Source: Chlamydoabsidia padenii (taxonomy: Eukaryota; Mucoromycota; Mucoromycetes; Mucorales; Cunninghamellaceae). From it: 64,000 nt of DNA. The position numbers and the translations under genes are program-made. Within the stretch, counting starts at the first letter, position 1. Each line of letters opens with the position of its first letter. This document shows positions 12,156 to 24,607 of the stretch, piece after piece. Under the pieces are notes generated by a model. It made no database searches. It saw nothing but the letters and a program-made list of their open reading frames with translations, and had not been told where the DNA came from. Location: positions 868,001 through 932,000 of the forward strand of contig JAIWND010000010.1 of assembly GCA_025330725.1 (NCBI GenBank). Reading direction: 5' to 3'.

Positions 12156-13420
12156 ATGCATATTCTTATTGTTGGAGCTGGTGCCATGGGTACCTGTACT
12201 ACTTACTATCTTGCTCAACGACCTGACATCAAAATAACTGTGGTTGAAAAAACAAATGTTGCTTGTGCCAGTAGCGGCAAAGCGGGTGGATTCCTCTGGT
12301 ACGTCATCTCTTTAATACAATTAGCCAAACTAACTATTCTTGTTTTACATGTAGGAGCGAAGGTGACGGTGAATTGTCCAAGAAATCATATCAACTCCAT
12401 TCTGAACTGGCGGCGACTCTACTTGGCGACGAACTCTATGGATATCGTACTCTTAACACATACTCGGTGACAATGACAAGCGAAGAAAACCAAGGTAGCG
12501 TCAAACAATGTAAAAAGGTGAATGATCATGTACCTTGGCTTAATCAACAACGTGTCACTCATTGTGATGAACTCGGCACCAAAAACGATACTGCTCAAGT
12601 CCATCCTCGACTATTTGTAAACACGCTAATGTCAGCAGCGGTGGCTACCGGCAATGTCAACTTGATTACTGGTATTGGGGTGGAACGTCTACTTTACGAA
12701 AACCGAAAGGAACCTCGGATGGTAACAGGGGCACTTTTGGACAATGGTGACAAGGTCCTTGCTGATCGTGTGGTGTTGTGCTTGGGACCTTGGTCGGAAA
12801 CTTTCCCGTTAAAAAAGATGAATGATGGCGTATTGAATGACATGATCACCAGGCATCATGTAGACGACCCACTAGGAGAAGACGATGGACTACCTGTGTA
12901 CTCAGTACGTGCTCATTCGATCGTCATGCAACTACCACCCACCAGTCCTATCGGTGCTCAAGCACTCTTCACGGCTATACTGGATGGATCGAAAATGTAT
13001 GAACCGGAAGTTTACCCACGACCCGATCATACGGTTTATATGTGTGGTGCTCAGGATAACAAGGTGCCGTTACCTGCCTCGGCCGATTTGGTCCAAGTCG
13101 ATCCTGCCGCCATTGCTCAGCTAAAAAACTTGGCACCCAAACTGTCTTGTCACCTACAAGCTGATAACATGACGACGACCGAGCAAGCTTGCTATCTACC
13201 AATTTCCCGTGATGGTGCTCCTTTGGTCGGCAAACATCCCCATTACAAACACCTGTATGTCTCGGCAGGCCATTCTGTGTGGGGTATCTTATTATCTCCT
13301 GTGTCTGGTCTCATGATGTCGGAACTCCTAATAGATGGTAGGATCACTTGTGTTGACGCTTCTTTGGTATCTAAGTTGGCTTTAGATTCTAGAGTAGATA
13401 ATGCTACCCCTCCTTTGTAA
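12156..13420 (+). CDS. FAD-dependent oxidoreductase of the DAO family (Tda3-like)
   Basis: Two exons, 12156-12298 and 12355-13420, join TG|G to 402 aa. The N terminus is a textbook FAD/NAD Rossmann fold, MHILIVGAGAMGTCTTYYLA, followed by the acidic end of the second strand (VVEKT) and VACASSGKAGGFLW. The C terminus has CYLPISRDGAPLVG and VSAGHSVWGILLSPVSGLMMSELL, the second dinucleotide-fold half usual for DAO-family enzymes. The SSGKAGG box and overall layout resemble fungal Tda3-type oxidoreductases, whose substrate is not settled; I do not assign one. No targeting sequence or membrane segment is seen, so it is probably cytosolic. Confidence 0.8.
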
Positions 13421-13649
13421 TGAACAATAATAAAACTCAGCCCATTGTGGTATTTTTTGCTCTCAGCTGACAAACTGATTAAAACCGCGATTTAAACGGA
13501 AAAAAGTGGGGCCTTTTTTTATTTTGTCTTCCTCTTCTTCCTTCTTTTTTATTTAATAATATATATAACTTCTCATTACTGTTATCTTTTGGATAACTTG
13601 TATATACTCAACTTGATCTTCACCTTTATACTCTCAAGAGGTTTAGTGA
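13421..13649. promoter_or_regulatory. Promoter of the PA-TM-RING gene
   Basis: Holds the recurrent motif as ccgcgatttaaac (13485-13497) and a TATA-like aataatatatataac at 13555-13569, about 90-100 bases before the start codon. Confidence 0.45.
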
Positions 13650-13661
13650 ATGGCTCCATGA
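13650..13661 (+). promoter_or_regulatory. Three-codon upstream ORF overlapping the main start codon
   Basis: ATG GCT CCA TGA at 13650-13661. Its stop codon overlaps the main ATG (13658-13660) in an ATGA arrangement, which is the layout expected for termination-coupled reinitiation. It matters only if transcription starts upstream of 13650, which the TATA-like element at about 13560 suggests. Confidence 0.5.
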
Positions 13662-15474
13662 CTCATTCACTTTGGTTGCTCATTATTGTTAGCTGGCTCT
13701 TCTTTTGCTGCGAACTACAAGTAGTAATGGCTCAAGTTAGTATCCGCAACCCTCTTATATGGTAAGAATATCGTAAAAAAAAAAAAAAAAAAAAAAAAAA
13801 AAGAAAAGTATAGTATAATATAATATAAACGGCTCCAGCGACGGAGTTACCGACATACTTCTCTCTATTAAAAAACTCTAAACTCAATTTCCTCTATTAT
13901 TAGGCAAACTCTGGTCACACCCTTAGGTAATGGTTATGATTACGTATCTAATTCAACTGTCAAGTACTACTCTCAAGACTTCCAAACAATATATTCATAT
14001 AGCGACAATTGGGGTCATAATGAAGTAAGGCATAATGGAACGGAATCAAAACCTTACCCAGCTGACTCAACTAACACTTCCCCTCTTTTTTTTTTTTTTC
14101 TGTGAAATAGAGAATTCTTCTTAACGTGGGCGATGGATGTAACGTGCCAACCTATGATGATATCGTGTACTACAACAATGGCGTCAGTGCTTTTATGAAA
14201 CGACAATCATTGATGGGTCTTGTGTCTCGTGGTGGATGTTCCTGGTCCACAAAAATCAACAATCTACAAACTCTCGTTCAAAGCAACTCTATACTGACAA
14301 TGACAGGTGTGCTTATCTATGATAATCAGACCTATGACAATACCACAGTACCAATCATTCAACGCAAACCAAGTACTTTGATGACATCTAATTGGCAATA
14401 CCCCTTACCGGCACAGCGCAACATATCCACCATGCAAGACAATGACATTCTCTCTTCCAACATGTCTCCATTTTTTGCCGTTTACTTTAGTCCCTATCAG
14501 TTTGGTCTTGACATGCTGGCGAAAATGAATAACACTACTCCTGGCGGCCAATCTTCTCTCAACAAACAGTATGTCCAACTAGCTCCTTACTTTGACGACA
14601 GCGTCAAGGACGATAACCCATCCAACAGTAATAACAGTAACAACGATAATGGTAATGGGGATGATGGATCTTTTAACAGTATGGGTGCGGATGATCTATT
14701 TGGTGGTGGGAATCGTGGTTATATTGCTTATCTGGTGGCTTCAGTTGCTGGAATAGTTATGGGTAGGATATTAAGCAAGAACAGCAAGAACAAAATAACT
14801 CATTACCCCCTCTTCTTTTTATATGCATAGCCATCATCCTCTTTCGATGGTGTAGAAACCCCAGGTTTGGTGCAAGACGAAACAATGCTGACAGTAATGA
14901 CATTGAAGCTCAAGTAGGGATGGAAAGGATTGGTCATACTCAACACTCTGATCAAGAAATAACCTCCATTCCCATCGAAAAACTCAATACCATGTATGCC
15001 ATCCAATCTGCCGGCGAAGTAATGGTCAAAATGAAGAATTCAGTATGCGCCATTTGCCTAGATGACTTTGACCCAACCAGCCAAATACGATTATTGCCTT
15101 GTCACCATGGATTCTGTGTAGGGTGTATTGGTAAGTAAGAGGGGGAGGGAATTGAAGGGGGAGAGGAAACTCAGCTTTTTTTATTGATAGATATCTGGCT
15201 CTCTAAAAAGTCAAGCTTATGTCCTATTTGTAAACATGATTGCTGTGAAACGACTATACCAGTGAATGAAGAAATCGATCTCGGGAAAACGACAAGTCAT
15301 CCATCCACATCCACATCGCCCATAATTACCGACGAAACCAATGATCTTACAGCTCAACCATCACCGTTGCAACTCGAAGAGGATCTGGGTACAGCACGTG
15401 GGACATCCTCATCCGTCTCCCCACCTTCTTATACATCACCACCACCACCACATACCTCGGAACATCAAGTATGA
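13658..15474 (+). CDS. PA-TM-RING E3 ubiquitin ligase
   Basis: Five exons (13658-13761, 13904-14024, 14111-14762, 14831-15130, 15191-15474) give 486 aa. An N-terminal signal peptide (SLWLLIIVSWLFFCCEL) leads into a lumenal protease-associated domain (about residues 80-140: MGLVSRGGCSWSTKINNLQTL, then TGVLIYDNQ). A transmembrane helix (YIAYLVASVAGIVMAIILF, about residues 275-293) is created by the exon 3/4 junction. The cytosolic part has a RING-H2: CAICLDDF..., LLPCHHGFCVGCIDIWL, CPICKHDC. This is the RNF13/GRAIL-type family that ubiquitinates membrane proteins in the endosomal system. A Ser/Pro/Thr-rich tail follows. Reading through intron 3 would end the protein shortly after the membrane segment begins. 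Confidence 0.88.
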
Positions 15475-16105
15475 TAGTCCTCTATCCAACCTCTCCTATA
15501 TTACTATGTATTTTTATCTTGGTTTTAATGTCCCTATAGTATAGCATCCACCTTTTTTTACATCTTATATAGGCTTGTCTTATTCGTACCATTATACTTC
15601 TTCTCCTTGTCTATTATATGTATTGTAACTCTTTTTAAATAAAGTATATATACTTTTTAATCCAATCATAGATCGGGGATTCAATTCGTCCATGATCAGC
15701 ATGAAACTTATTCGACACGCCGCTAGGTCGGAATGTGAAATGTGGGCAGGCCTGTCCCCCTTCTCTTTCGGTTTTTGGCAACGGCAAAGTCATCACCATT
15801 CAAAAAGTAACAAATTATAAATACTATTAAACACTCTCTACAAATTATTATCAAAATCGCAGGAAACTCAATGAATACTTTTTACTACTTCAACTCGGGA
15901 AATCATTCCATCTCAATAGCTCCTTATTTTTGACTTTGTGGAACCGCCTCAAAGAAATGGGTACCCTCCCCAATACGGATAAATCAAGATCAAACACGAC
16001 TTGCCACGATAAAGATGTACAACAAATGGATATGGAACTACTAGTACGTGATGTAGCTTTGCAATAGACTAGGATATATTTTTTTAATAAACAGTATCCT
16101 TTGCC

Positions 16106-16139
<34 letters not shown>

Positions 16140-16285
16140 TGCTATGGAGCTCATCCCCGCATAGGATTCTGTCACACAACATGTAAATAAAACACAGGCT
16201 AATAAAAAAAAAACTAAATGAGGAACCCATTCACTTACTTCTCTTCTTCTTATTTTGCTTTCTTGTATTCACAAAAGAAACTATA
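15475..16285. other. Intergenic upstream of HET paralogue 2
   Basis: About 810 bases. A T-tract of about 28 lies at 16110-16138 and an A-tract at 16204-16213. The short minus-strand ORF at 15890-16108 has no coding character. No copy of the MITE-like repeat is present here, unlike around HET paralogue 1. Confidence 0.45.
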
Positions 16286-18554
16286 ATGAAAAAAGTGATC
16301 TCTGATGATGCCTTTGACTTTTCTGATACAGAAGAAGATACAGGTAAGAAGACAAAGCGGAATTTTCAATTTAAACTTTAAACTTTCCCCTTTTCTTTCA
16401 TCTTGAGTGATAGCCCCCATCGAGATACCGTATGCTACTCATAAATCTTCGAACGATGCCCGTCCTCAGAGTATCACAGCCATTGCTGGTACGGTTGCTG
16501 CCGGTACTGCTAGTGCTGTGGAAGTTCATGAGAAACTCGAGGAAAAAATAAAGGTGGATGCTGCCGTTCTCGCCACTGCTGCTGCTGCCATTGCTTGTGC
16601 CACTATTGTTCACAAACACGAGGGAAATGGTTATAGCACTGGTACTATTGTCGGTGGTGCTAGTTCTCACAAACATAAGGTGGATGCTAATAACACTGAT
16701 ACTATCCCTCACAAACGCAAACCCTTTACGATTATCCTTGTCGATATTAAAAAAGCGGCTGAACAACGTCGGATCGAATGTGTGAAGAAACAACTCTATT
16801 ACTGTGACAGCAACGACGATGATGAAGACAATGATGACGAAGATTTCTCCTATGTCGCTCTCAGCTACCGTTGGGGCGAGTTAGGAGAACAATTGATTGC
16901 CGCTGGTGATGATTATCAAGCCCACATCACCTCATTTCAGCTCCTTCATTTTTACGATCTGTGCAAGTCCATCATGCAAGAACCGGATATGGTAGATATC
17001 AACTATGTCTGGGTGGATGCCATCTGTGTAGACCAACGCAACCGGGAACGAAGAAAGGCGACGATTTATCGCATGAATGATATTTACAAGTGCGCGAGTT
17101 GGATTATTGCCGTACCTGATCTTCACTCTTTTTATCTCTCCATTTCTACTACAGCCAATAACGAGATGATGAACATTGTCAAGAAACACCGGGTCTATCT
17201 CTATCATTTACTCAGGGGTGGACCATCGTACCGAGTCTTGACCGAATTGGATGAAGCGTGGATGGACGATATTGGGTTGCCGAAAGATGATAAACTCCGA
17301 CATGACTTGACAGGTTACACAAATTTGACCGTGGAAGAAATGATGAAGCTTAATTTGGAAGACCATGGCTCGGTGATGAATTACATGGTATCCACACTAT
17401 TTACAAACCCCAATCTCTCTTTTATGCAACAACAACAACAACAAAACAATGACGATACACAATTGCTTCTTCGACACTTTATCATGGAGTTTCGTAAAGA
17501 TGAATGGAAACGATTGATCAATCAACGACAAGAGGAGATTGTCCAAGCCGTGGGTTTTTTACAATCATTGATGGAAGATTGGTCTAATCGAACTTGGGTC
17601 ATAAGTGAATACCATATTGCCAAAAAAAAGACTGGGGTCATGAAGTTTTGGTTTACTCAGCTGGGATGCCCGGAACTACAAGGTTTGCCCTTTTTCGAAT
17701 TCGACTTCAAGGCGTTAGTGGATCGAGCTCCATCCCCTCGGGAATTCGTAAGCGATGATCATCCGTTCACAAGAAAAGTACTTTACAAAACCCGACGTTT
17801 CCATGGAAGTATGCGACGCAGGCTCATCAAACGATCGTTTTTGGAAATGATGCTGGAGACCAAAGCGAGCAAGGACGAAGACCGGTTCCATTCCATCTTA
17901 CCCCTGACACCGAAATACAAGCATTATATCATGGATAGGAATACCATCGCTAGTTGGGGCATCACCGATCTATTGTCGGTTCGCATGAAATTACTGGAAT
18001 GGGTGGATACAAGAGACCAATTGAATATCCTCATTAGTTGTTTGCCACCATTGGCTACTCGACCCCTGTTTCCTTCGTTTGCCACGAGCATGCAAAACGT
18101 CAAACATGGCTTGGCCAAGTATCTTCGCAGCTTTCCAGCACATTTATGCAATTTTGATCTCGAAAATAGGAAGGTTGTCGACATTTCAAAACTCGAAAAC
18201 GGATTCAGCCGACTTGTCTTGTGCCCCAAATTGTATCACGTGCTATCCACTCGCAGAACGACAAGGCAATATTATAAAGAAGTCGAGATATCACACAAGA
18301 TTTGGAGTGACCTGGGAATTGATATGGAAAAGGATGATCTGGTGGCTATTTCGATTCCTCTCTTTTTGATGGAGAATGATGCCAACGATCCGTCACTCAC
18401 CAAGATGTTGAGAGCCGACTTTCAACTCGTGGGCAATTGGGAAAAGAATATATGGGTTAGTTATAGGTTTTGTTCAAATTACAAGAATGGTAAAATTTAT
18501 CCTAGTCAGCAGCATTGGACTGATTATCATCATCGAGAATTTCATGTTTTTTGA
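16286..18554 (+). CDS. HET-domain protein (heterokaryon-incompatibility-like), paralogue 2
   Basis: Exon 1 (16286-16343) and exon 2 (16414-18554) join G|CC to 732 aa. An N-terminal extension of about 110 residues, Ala-rich with His/Lys-rich repeats (HKHE..., SHKHKVD, PHKRK), precedes PFTIILVDIKKAA, where similarity with the gene at 6114-8054 starts. HET motifs: FSYVALSYRWGELGEQ, VWVDAICVDQRNRERRKATI, YKCASWIIAVPD. An acidic run (DDDEDNDDEDF) just before the domain and a Gln run (about 17429-17446) are low-complexity inserts. The C-terminal region, with RTWVISEYHIAKKK and EDRFHSILPLTPKYKHY, is shared by both paralogues and is not a domain I recognise. Function is unknown; incompatibility or immune-like roles are known only from other fungi. 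Confidence 0.82.
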
Positions 18555-18689
18555 ATAAAGAACTCTGATCTGTCAAAAGGAAAAAAAGGTACTGCACAGT
18601 CGGGATTTAAATGATTTTCTCAGTTTATATTTCATTGGTGTGCCAAAAAATTTTCTTCCTTCTTTTACTTTTTTATTTTTCCCCTAATC

Positions 18690-20082
18690 ATGGCCACTCA
18701 ACCTATCAAATTAAAAGGATACGAGTTCTTTCAAAAGACTCTAAAGTCACCTCGCTATATTATGGGACCTATGGTGGAACAATCTGAACATGCTTGGCGC
18801 ATCTTGGGACGGCGGTATAATGCTCAACTTTGTTATACACCAATGTTTCATGCTAGATTGTTTAGTGACCCTGATTCTGGACCAAAATATCGGGCTGACC
18901 AATGGACTACCAATGCAAACGATCGTCCAGTGATTGTACAAGTAAGTCCATACACACATATATATAAAGTATAAAATACTCATCTCTTTTCTCTCTCTCT
19001 CTCTCTCTAGTTTTGTGCCAACGATCCTGACATTCTCCTACGTGCGGCCAAACTAGTTGAACATGAATGCGATGCGGTTGATTTGAATCTCGGATGCCCA
19101 CAACACATTGCTAAACGTGGTCGCTATGGCTCCTACTTACAAGATGAATGGGACTTGATCAAATCCATGGTATCGATCCTGCACGAGCACTTGGCGGTCC
19201 CAGTGACTGTAAAGATCCGGGTATTTGGTACGGTGGAAAAAACTGTGGAATATGCCAAAATGATCGAAGCGGCCGGTGCACAAATGCTCACTGTCCATGG
19301 TCGACTACGGGAACAAAAAGGACACCATACCGGTTTAGCGGACTGGGATAAAATCAAGGCGGTCAAGGAAGCACTATCGATCCCCGTCATTGCGAACGGC
19401 AACATTCTCTATCATGAAGATATTCAACGGTGTATGGATTATACCGGTGTGGATGGGGTGATGAGTGCCGAAGGATCACTGTACAACCCGGCCATTTTTG
19501 CTCCTGGTCGTGCCATGCCGCCTTGTACTTGGGAAATGGCTCAGGAATACTTGGAAATCTGTCGGGATTTGGAACCTTCCACTCGACCGGGGATCATCAA
19601 GGCTCACATGTTTAAACTCTTCCAACCTAGTTTACCTCATCATACTGATTTGCGTGCTCAGCTGGGGAAAGCGAATACTTGGCAAATGTTTTGGGATATT
19701 ACCATGTCTTTGAAGGAACGACTCATTGCTGATCAAGCGGCTATTGGGGAAGACGAATTGAATGGGAAGGAAAATGAAAAGGGTATCCGACAATATGGTC
19801 ATTGGCGGTGTCAGGTAAAATCATGATGTGTTACTACAGTGGGATGATAATGATGGACTAAATTTCTCTTTTTTTTTTGTTGTGCTCTAGCCCTATTTCC
19901 GACCTGCTTTACCTGATAACGACAAACATGCTAAAAAGGCGGACAACAAGCGTAAACTAGACCAAGACGACTCCACTACGACTACTGCTGGTCCTGAAAA
20001 TGGATCGAAAAAGACAAAAGATTCTGTTATAGACAAGGATTCTGTTGTTGAAGAAGATAAACTGGTGAAAAATGTAGTATAG
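18690..20082 (+). CDS. DUS1: tRNA-dihydrouridine synthase Dus1
   Basis: Three exons (18690-18941, 19011-19814, 19891-20082) give 415 aa. Features of the FMN-dependent DUS family: [14 protein letters not shown] at the N terminus, [27 protein letters not shown], and the active-site loop [19 protein letters not shown] with the catalytic Cys. Then [24 protein letters not shown] and [15 protein letters not shown] complete the barrel. Dus1 reduces U16/U17 in cytosolic tRNAs. The C-terminal 60 residues are a basic/acidic low-complexity tail (KKADNKRK..., GSKKTK) that may help bind RNA. Intron 1 ends in a pure CT run (18992-19008). CGGGATTTAAAT sits 78-89 bases upstream of the start codon. Confidence 0.93.
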
Positions 20083-20411
20083 TATCCCCCCTTTATGATT
20101 TTGTTTAGTATAGATTTATAATAAAGATCAAATTTGACATTTAATTTGATGTGTTTAATTGTGGTCTTGTTTAAATTAATAGTATATAGTATGGATGAAG
20201 GCTAATTGGTCTCTTGGTGTTAATGTGGGGATTATGCCTGACTTGACTTTATGCATTGCTCCCCAGGGGTACGACACCAATTGAAATACCTCCCTCCACT
20301 CAGCTATTGACACCTCCTTTGATTTATTTTCAATTCCCGATTCTTCTCACAAGGTGACACTTTTTTTTCCCTTTTTTCTTTCCCTTTCTTTCTTTCCCTT
20401 CAACTTGTCAG
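20083..20411. promoter_or_regulatory. DUS1 3' flank and promoter of the acetyl-CoA transporter gene
   Basis: 329 bases with no ORF of note. TTCAATTCCCG, a variant of the recurrent motif in reverse orientation, lies at 20329-20339, and a T/C-rich stretch (20359-20400) immediately precedes the start codon. Confidence 0.45.
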
Positions 20412-22485
20412 ATGCCCACAGCTCACATCATACCAGGTTGGGACAACGAACCAGCTGCACCGTCGAAACTTGAAGAAACAACAACAGCTTCAAAGCAAGG
20501 AAAAACCACCGCCATGGAACCACCTACGACAGCTACTTTACGACGAAAAGAACAGATTGCTACGCCCAATGACAAGGAAGAATATCAACTAGATACTTTG
20601 GATCAAGGCAATACGGTTGAAGAAGAAGGCAATGCACCTCTCAGTAAAAAGGATAGAGGTAACTTTGCTCTCTTGGTGGTACTCTGTAAGTTGACTAAAA
20701 AAAAAAAACAAGGGAAAAATAAAGACCAGCTACTGAGTCCGTTATTATAATAGATCTCCTTCAAGGTGTTCCTGTTGGACTCTCGTTTGGGTCCATTCCA
20801 TTTTTACTCAAGGCTCATCTCTCTTATTCCCAAATTGCCATCTTCTCACTCTCTTCCTGGCCCTACTCTCTCAAATTGATCTGGTCACCGATCGTGGATG
20901 CCGTGTACTCTAAACCACTGGGACGACGCAAGTCATGGATCATACCCATCCAGATCCTGACAGGGTGTCTCTTTTACTGGCTGGGTAGTCATATCGACAG
21001 CATGATGGCCATGGAGGAACAAATCCCGGTCGGCCGTCTCACCGCGTCATTCTTGCTTACCGTCTTTTTTTGTGCCACTCAAGATATTGCCGTGGATGGG
21101 TGGGCATTGACGCTCTTGTCCAAGGAATCTCTGTCGTATGCTTCCACAGCACAAACGATTGGGCTCAACATTGGTTATTTCATGTCCTTCACCGTCTTCC
21201 TTGCTCTCAACTCGCCGGACTTTAGCAACAAGTACCTTCGATCAGAATTCAATCAAGATCTCGATGGTGGGGTATTGCCTTTAGGGGCTTATATGAAATT
21301 CTGGTCTCTCATGTACTTTGTCATCACTGGTTGGTTGTTTTTTATGAAAAAAGAGGTAAGGATGGGGGGGGAAAGGGATAGGGGATGTGGATCACTTACT
21401 TTTTTGTTATTATAAAATAGACCGAATCGAAAACAGAAGAAGATATGGGGATCATGCAAGTGTATACTACTATTTGGAAGATTTGTCGATTACCTCGTAA
21501 GTGGACTTATTATTAATCATCCACCTTCTCTTTTATTATTCTAATATCATTTGTAATTTAGATATGAAGAACCTTGTCATTGTCTTGATGGTGGCCAAAG
21601 TCGGATTCATTTGTCATGAAGCAGTGACTTCTTTGAAACTGGTGGAAAAGGGATTCTCAAAGGAAGATATGGCATTATCTGTCTTGTTGGACTTTCCCCT
21701 TCAAATCTTCTTTGGTTATTATGCTGCAAAATGGTCTACAGGTGCTCGACCATTGAAACCTGTAAGTAGTAACAGCTAAAAAACAAAAAGAAGGGGGAGG
21801 GGTCTCTAACTTGTTTGTATTATTGTAGTGGCTCTATGCATTCTACGGTCGCCTTTTATTCTCTGCTCTTAGTATGCTGGTTGTTGCTGGCTATCCTCAA
21901 GGTCAATCTAATGTTGGCTTCTTTTACTTTGGGATTATTATTGCATCTACTGTTCTCAGCTCGTTCATGTCCACCGTACAATTTGTCAGCTTATCAGCCT
22001 TCATGACAAATATTGCCGATCCAGTCATTGGTGGGACTTATATGACGGTAAGTGGCGCCAATAATAAAGCATGGATATATCTGACTCTATCTTTTTTGCT
22101 TATTCCATCTAGCTGCTTAACACCTTTAGTAACTTTGGAGGAACTTGGCCAAAGTTTTTTGTTTTGGAGGCTGTCGACTACTTTACTGTCTCAAGGTGCT
22201 CAGTGACGAATGCAAAGGATGAAGGTAAAAAAACAAACGTCGTCCTTTTATGTTGAAATTTGACCAACATTATACTTTTTATTCATAGATTTCTCATGTA
22301 CCTCTGACATTGGAAAATCATTGTGCAAGGATTTGGATGGAACTTGCCTGATTGAAACGGATGGATACTACTATGCCGGCTCATTATGTGTCCTCATTGG
22401 TTTGGCTACATTGTTATTTTATATCAAACCTGTGATTAATCATTTAGAACAGCTTCCCAAACGTATGTGGCGATTAAATCAATAA
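20412..22485 (+). CDS. Acetyl-CoA transporter of the SLC33A1/AT-1 family
   Basis: Seven exons (20412-20685, 20754-21355, 21421-21496, 21562-21761, 21829-22047, 22113-22224, 22289-22485) give 559 aa. A hydrophilic N terminus of about 85 residues is followed by roughly a dozen membrane helices. Family-diagnostic blocks: YLLQGVPVGLSFGSIPFLL, SLKLIWSPIVDAVYSKPLGRRKSW, ATQDIAVDGWALTLL, DPVIGGTYMTLLNTFSNFGGTWPK. The tail holds the usual cysteine-containing lumenal loop (DFSCTSDIGKSLCKDLDGTC) before the last helix. In animals the protein brings acetyl-CoA into the ER lumen; the fungal role is inferred from homology. Splicing restores the frame at every junction. Confidence 0.93.
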
Positions 22486-23072
22486 AAGAAAAAACTGTTT
22501 TGAATCATGATGTAATATGTGCTTTGTCAATAATGTATGTCTCACTACATAAACGTTGAAATCCAAACATTTATGTGGACTTGTAACTATCAATAAGCTG
22601 TCTTTTTGTATAGTAGATCCATTATCATTAGCATACATAAACTTTTTTAAAAAACGAAATCAAGATCATTTTTAATAACATATACTTGATTTTTAAATTA
22701 AAACTCTAGTTTTCTGTAGGGTCAGGTTGTCACTTATCTTGATCATTCTATGGGAGAAAAAACGTATCAATTACGGGAGGAGTCAAGCTGTGGCGGGAGG
22801 CTAGCCGTCCTTGACGTCCCAGACTATGTAACTATGAGAGGGGTTAAGCGGTGACAAGAAAGTCTCCCCCCCCCCGGTCCTTACGTTCAGGCCACCCATC
22901 ATCATGAAAAAAAGACTTGAGTTTTTTTTTCCAACTGTGAATTGCGCCTCTTGTAGACCACCCGTGAAAGGAGATTCGCCTAATCAAGAATGTCATGCAC
23001 TGTCACCTTCCCCAGAAATCACGTAATTTGAAAACCAGTCAGGCTTGGAAATGATTACCGTTAAATCGCCTG

Positions 23073-23129
<57 letters not shown>
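23073..23129 (+). repeat. 57-base uninterrupted A-tract
   Basis: Longest homopolymer in the window. Seen directly; its true length may be uncertain because such tracts are hard to sequence. Confidence 0.9.
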
Positions 23130-23131
<2 letters not shown>

Positions 23132-23464
23132 TGCACTCCCCAACATGCACCCCCACCCTCTCTCAAAACAAAAGTCAGGTTAAAACGGTCTTGAGGCTAT
23201 GCTGCTCCATACAGTGGACTCGGTATAATGGCCATTATGTAAAGTTTGTTGGAAATATGGTAAGGAATGCTCATGGTCACCTTTGTCATGAGTATCACTT
23301 GTCCAGTGAGGCAATAGAGCTCTGCAGCAATTCCAAAGTAAACCCGTCATTCAAAGCCTGTCGGGAGTTCAGTTTGCAGTATCTGAACATTTAAATCCCG
23401 ACTTTGGGCGGCCAATTTCAAAAAAAATGCATGATTGAATATATGATGAAAATTGTAATATTAA

Positions 23465-23529
23465 TCACGATTGAATCATGTAATTACTTGATACAAGATC
23501 CATCATGTATTTACCTGATTCAATCGTGA
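23465..23529. repeat. Perfect 14-bp inverted repeat with 37-base spacer
   Basis: tcacgattgaatca at 23465-23478 is the exact reverse complement of tgattcaatcgtga at 23516-23529. It could be a hairpin or the ends of a tiny element; there is no gene nearby to relate it to. Confidence 0.7.
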
Positions 23530-24607
23530 AGTATACATGATGAGACATGTGCAAGACAACAGTGACAAATATAACACCATCATAGTCGATAAAAACACAT
23601 ATATCTTTATTATAAAACGGATAAGACGATACTATTCTATAAGGAGTAACCATAGCCGATGATCTATTGGGGGGATGCATGTCGACCCAAAGTTACATAA
23701 AAAGAAGAAAAAGTTAGAATGATCATCCCTATACTTTGTATTCGCAAGTTAGTCTTCTTTGTTTGATTTTATGAATACTTACAGTTTCGGTTTTCTTGAG
23801 GTAAATCTCATCCACTTGAGTTTCCAGTACACCAGTATCGAAGCCGCCATTCGGACTTGCCACAAAAAGAAGGGTTATAAAACCAAGGCGATCGTTGTCC
23901 TTGATGCGTCAAGTAGATGCCCAAGTCCATCTATTAAATAGCATTCGTTCTACATTGTAGTGTTAAAGTCATCAGCATTGTGTGGTGATAGTAATTCTGT
24001 GGAAGGATAATGTCACATTAAATAGACAGAGTTCACCAAAATCAATATAGCCTTACACCCAAGAATATTGTCCGTTATGTCTTGACCTATGTCACCCGTA
24101 TCAATACTCTATGCATGTAACCCGAGCACAGACAGGGTTAGTTTATCTTTTTCCTTTCTTGATTGATTTATGTGTCCAGCCTACCTGTCAGTTACACATG
24201 ATGATTTGAAGATGTCCAATAAACAAGTAGCAGCCTAAATTCCAATGAAGGTGAATAGCAATCATCAATAGTTCAATACTTTTACTTACCTTTTGGTTAG
24301 TTGTTTAATGATTTCTAGTGTATCTACAGTACTTGGTCGGCCAACAGGACTAGGGGGTTTTTTTTTTTGCCTTGCTTGTTGAGCATTTTCATATCCCGCG
24401 TCCATGTATTGTCATACCGTTAGCGCTTTAATAGCCCCTAGTTATTTTTCTCTTTGATCTTTTACTTACGGCTAGACATTTATGATGGGAGACCAAAAGT
24501 TCCTGTACGACCTATTTTTCATCAATGCAATAAAAAAATGGACACTGATTTTTTTTTTTTTAAAAAAAAAAAGATTTCTTTATTTGGATGATATATGTCT
24601 ACAATAA

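Larger units (their letters stand above)
22486..24607. other. Gene-poor 2.1-kb region with a long A-tract and a hairpin
   Basis: No gene is supported. It contains a pyrimidine run (22864-22875), an uninterrupted A-tract of 57 (23073-23129), a motif TTTAAATCCCG (23390-23400) with no nearby start codon, and a perfect 14-bp inverted repeat (23465-23478 with 23516-23529). Short ORFs such as 23131-23394 and 23759-23941 show no domain or splice context. Confidence 0.5.

Noticed and set aside
16398..16793. 131-codon minus-strand ORF opposite HET paralogue 2
   Set aside because: Antisense to the low-complexity Ala/His/Lys segment; no independent support.
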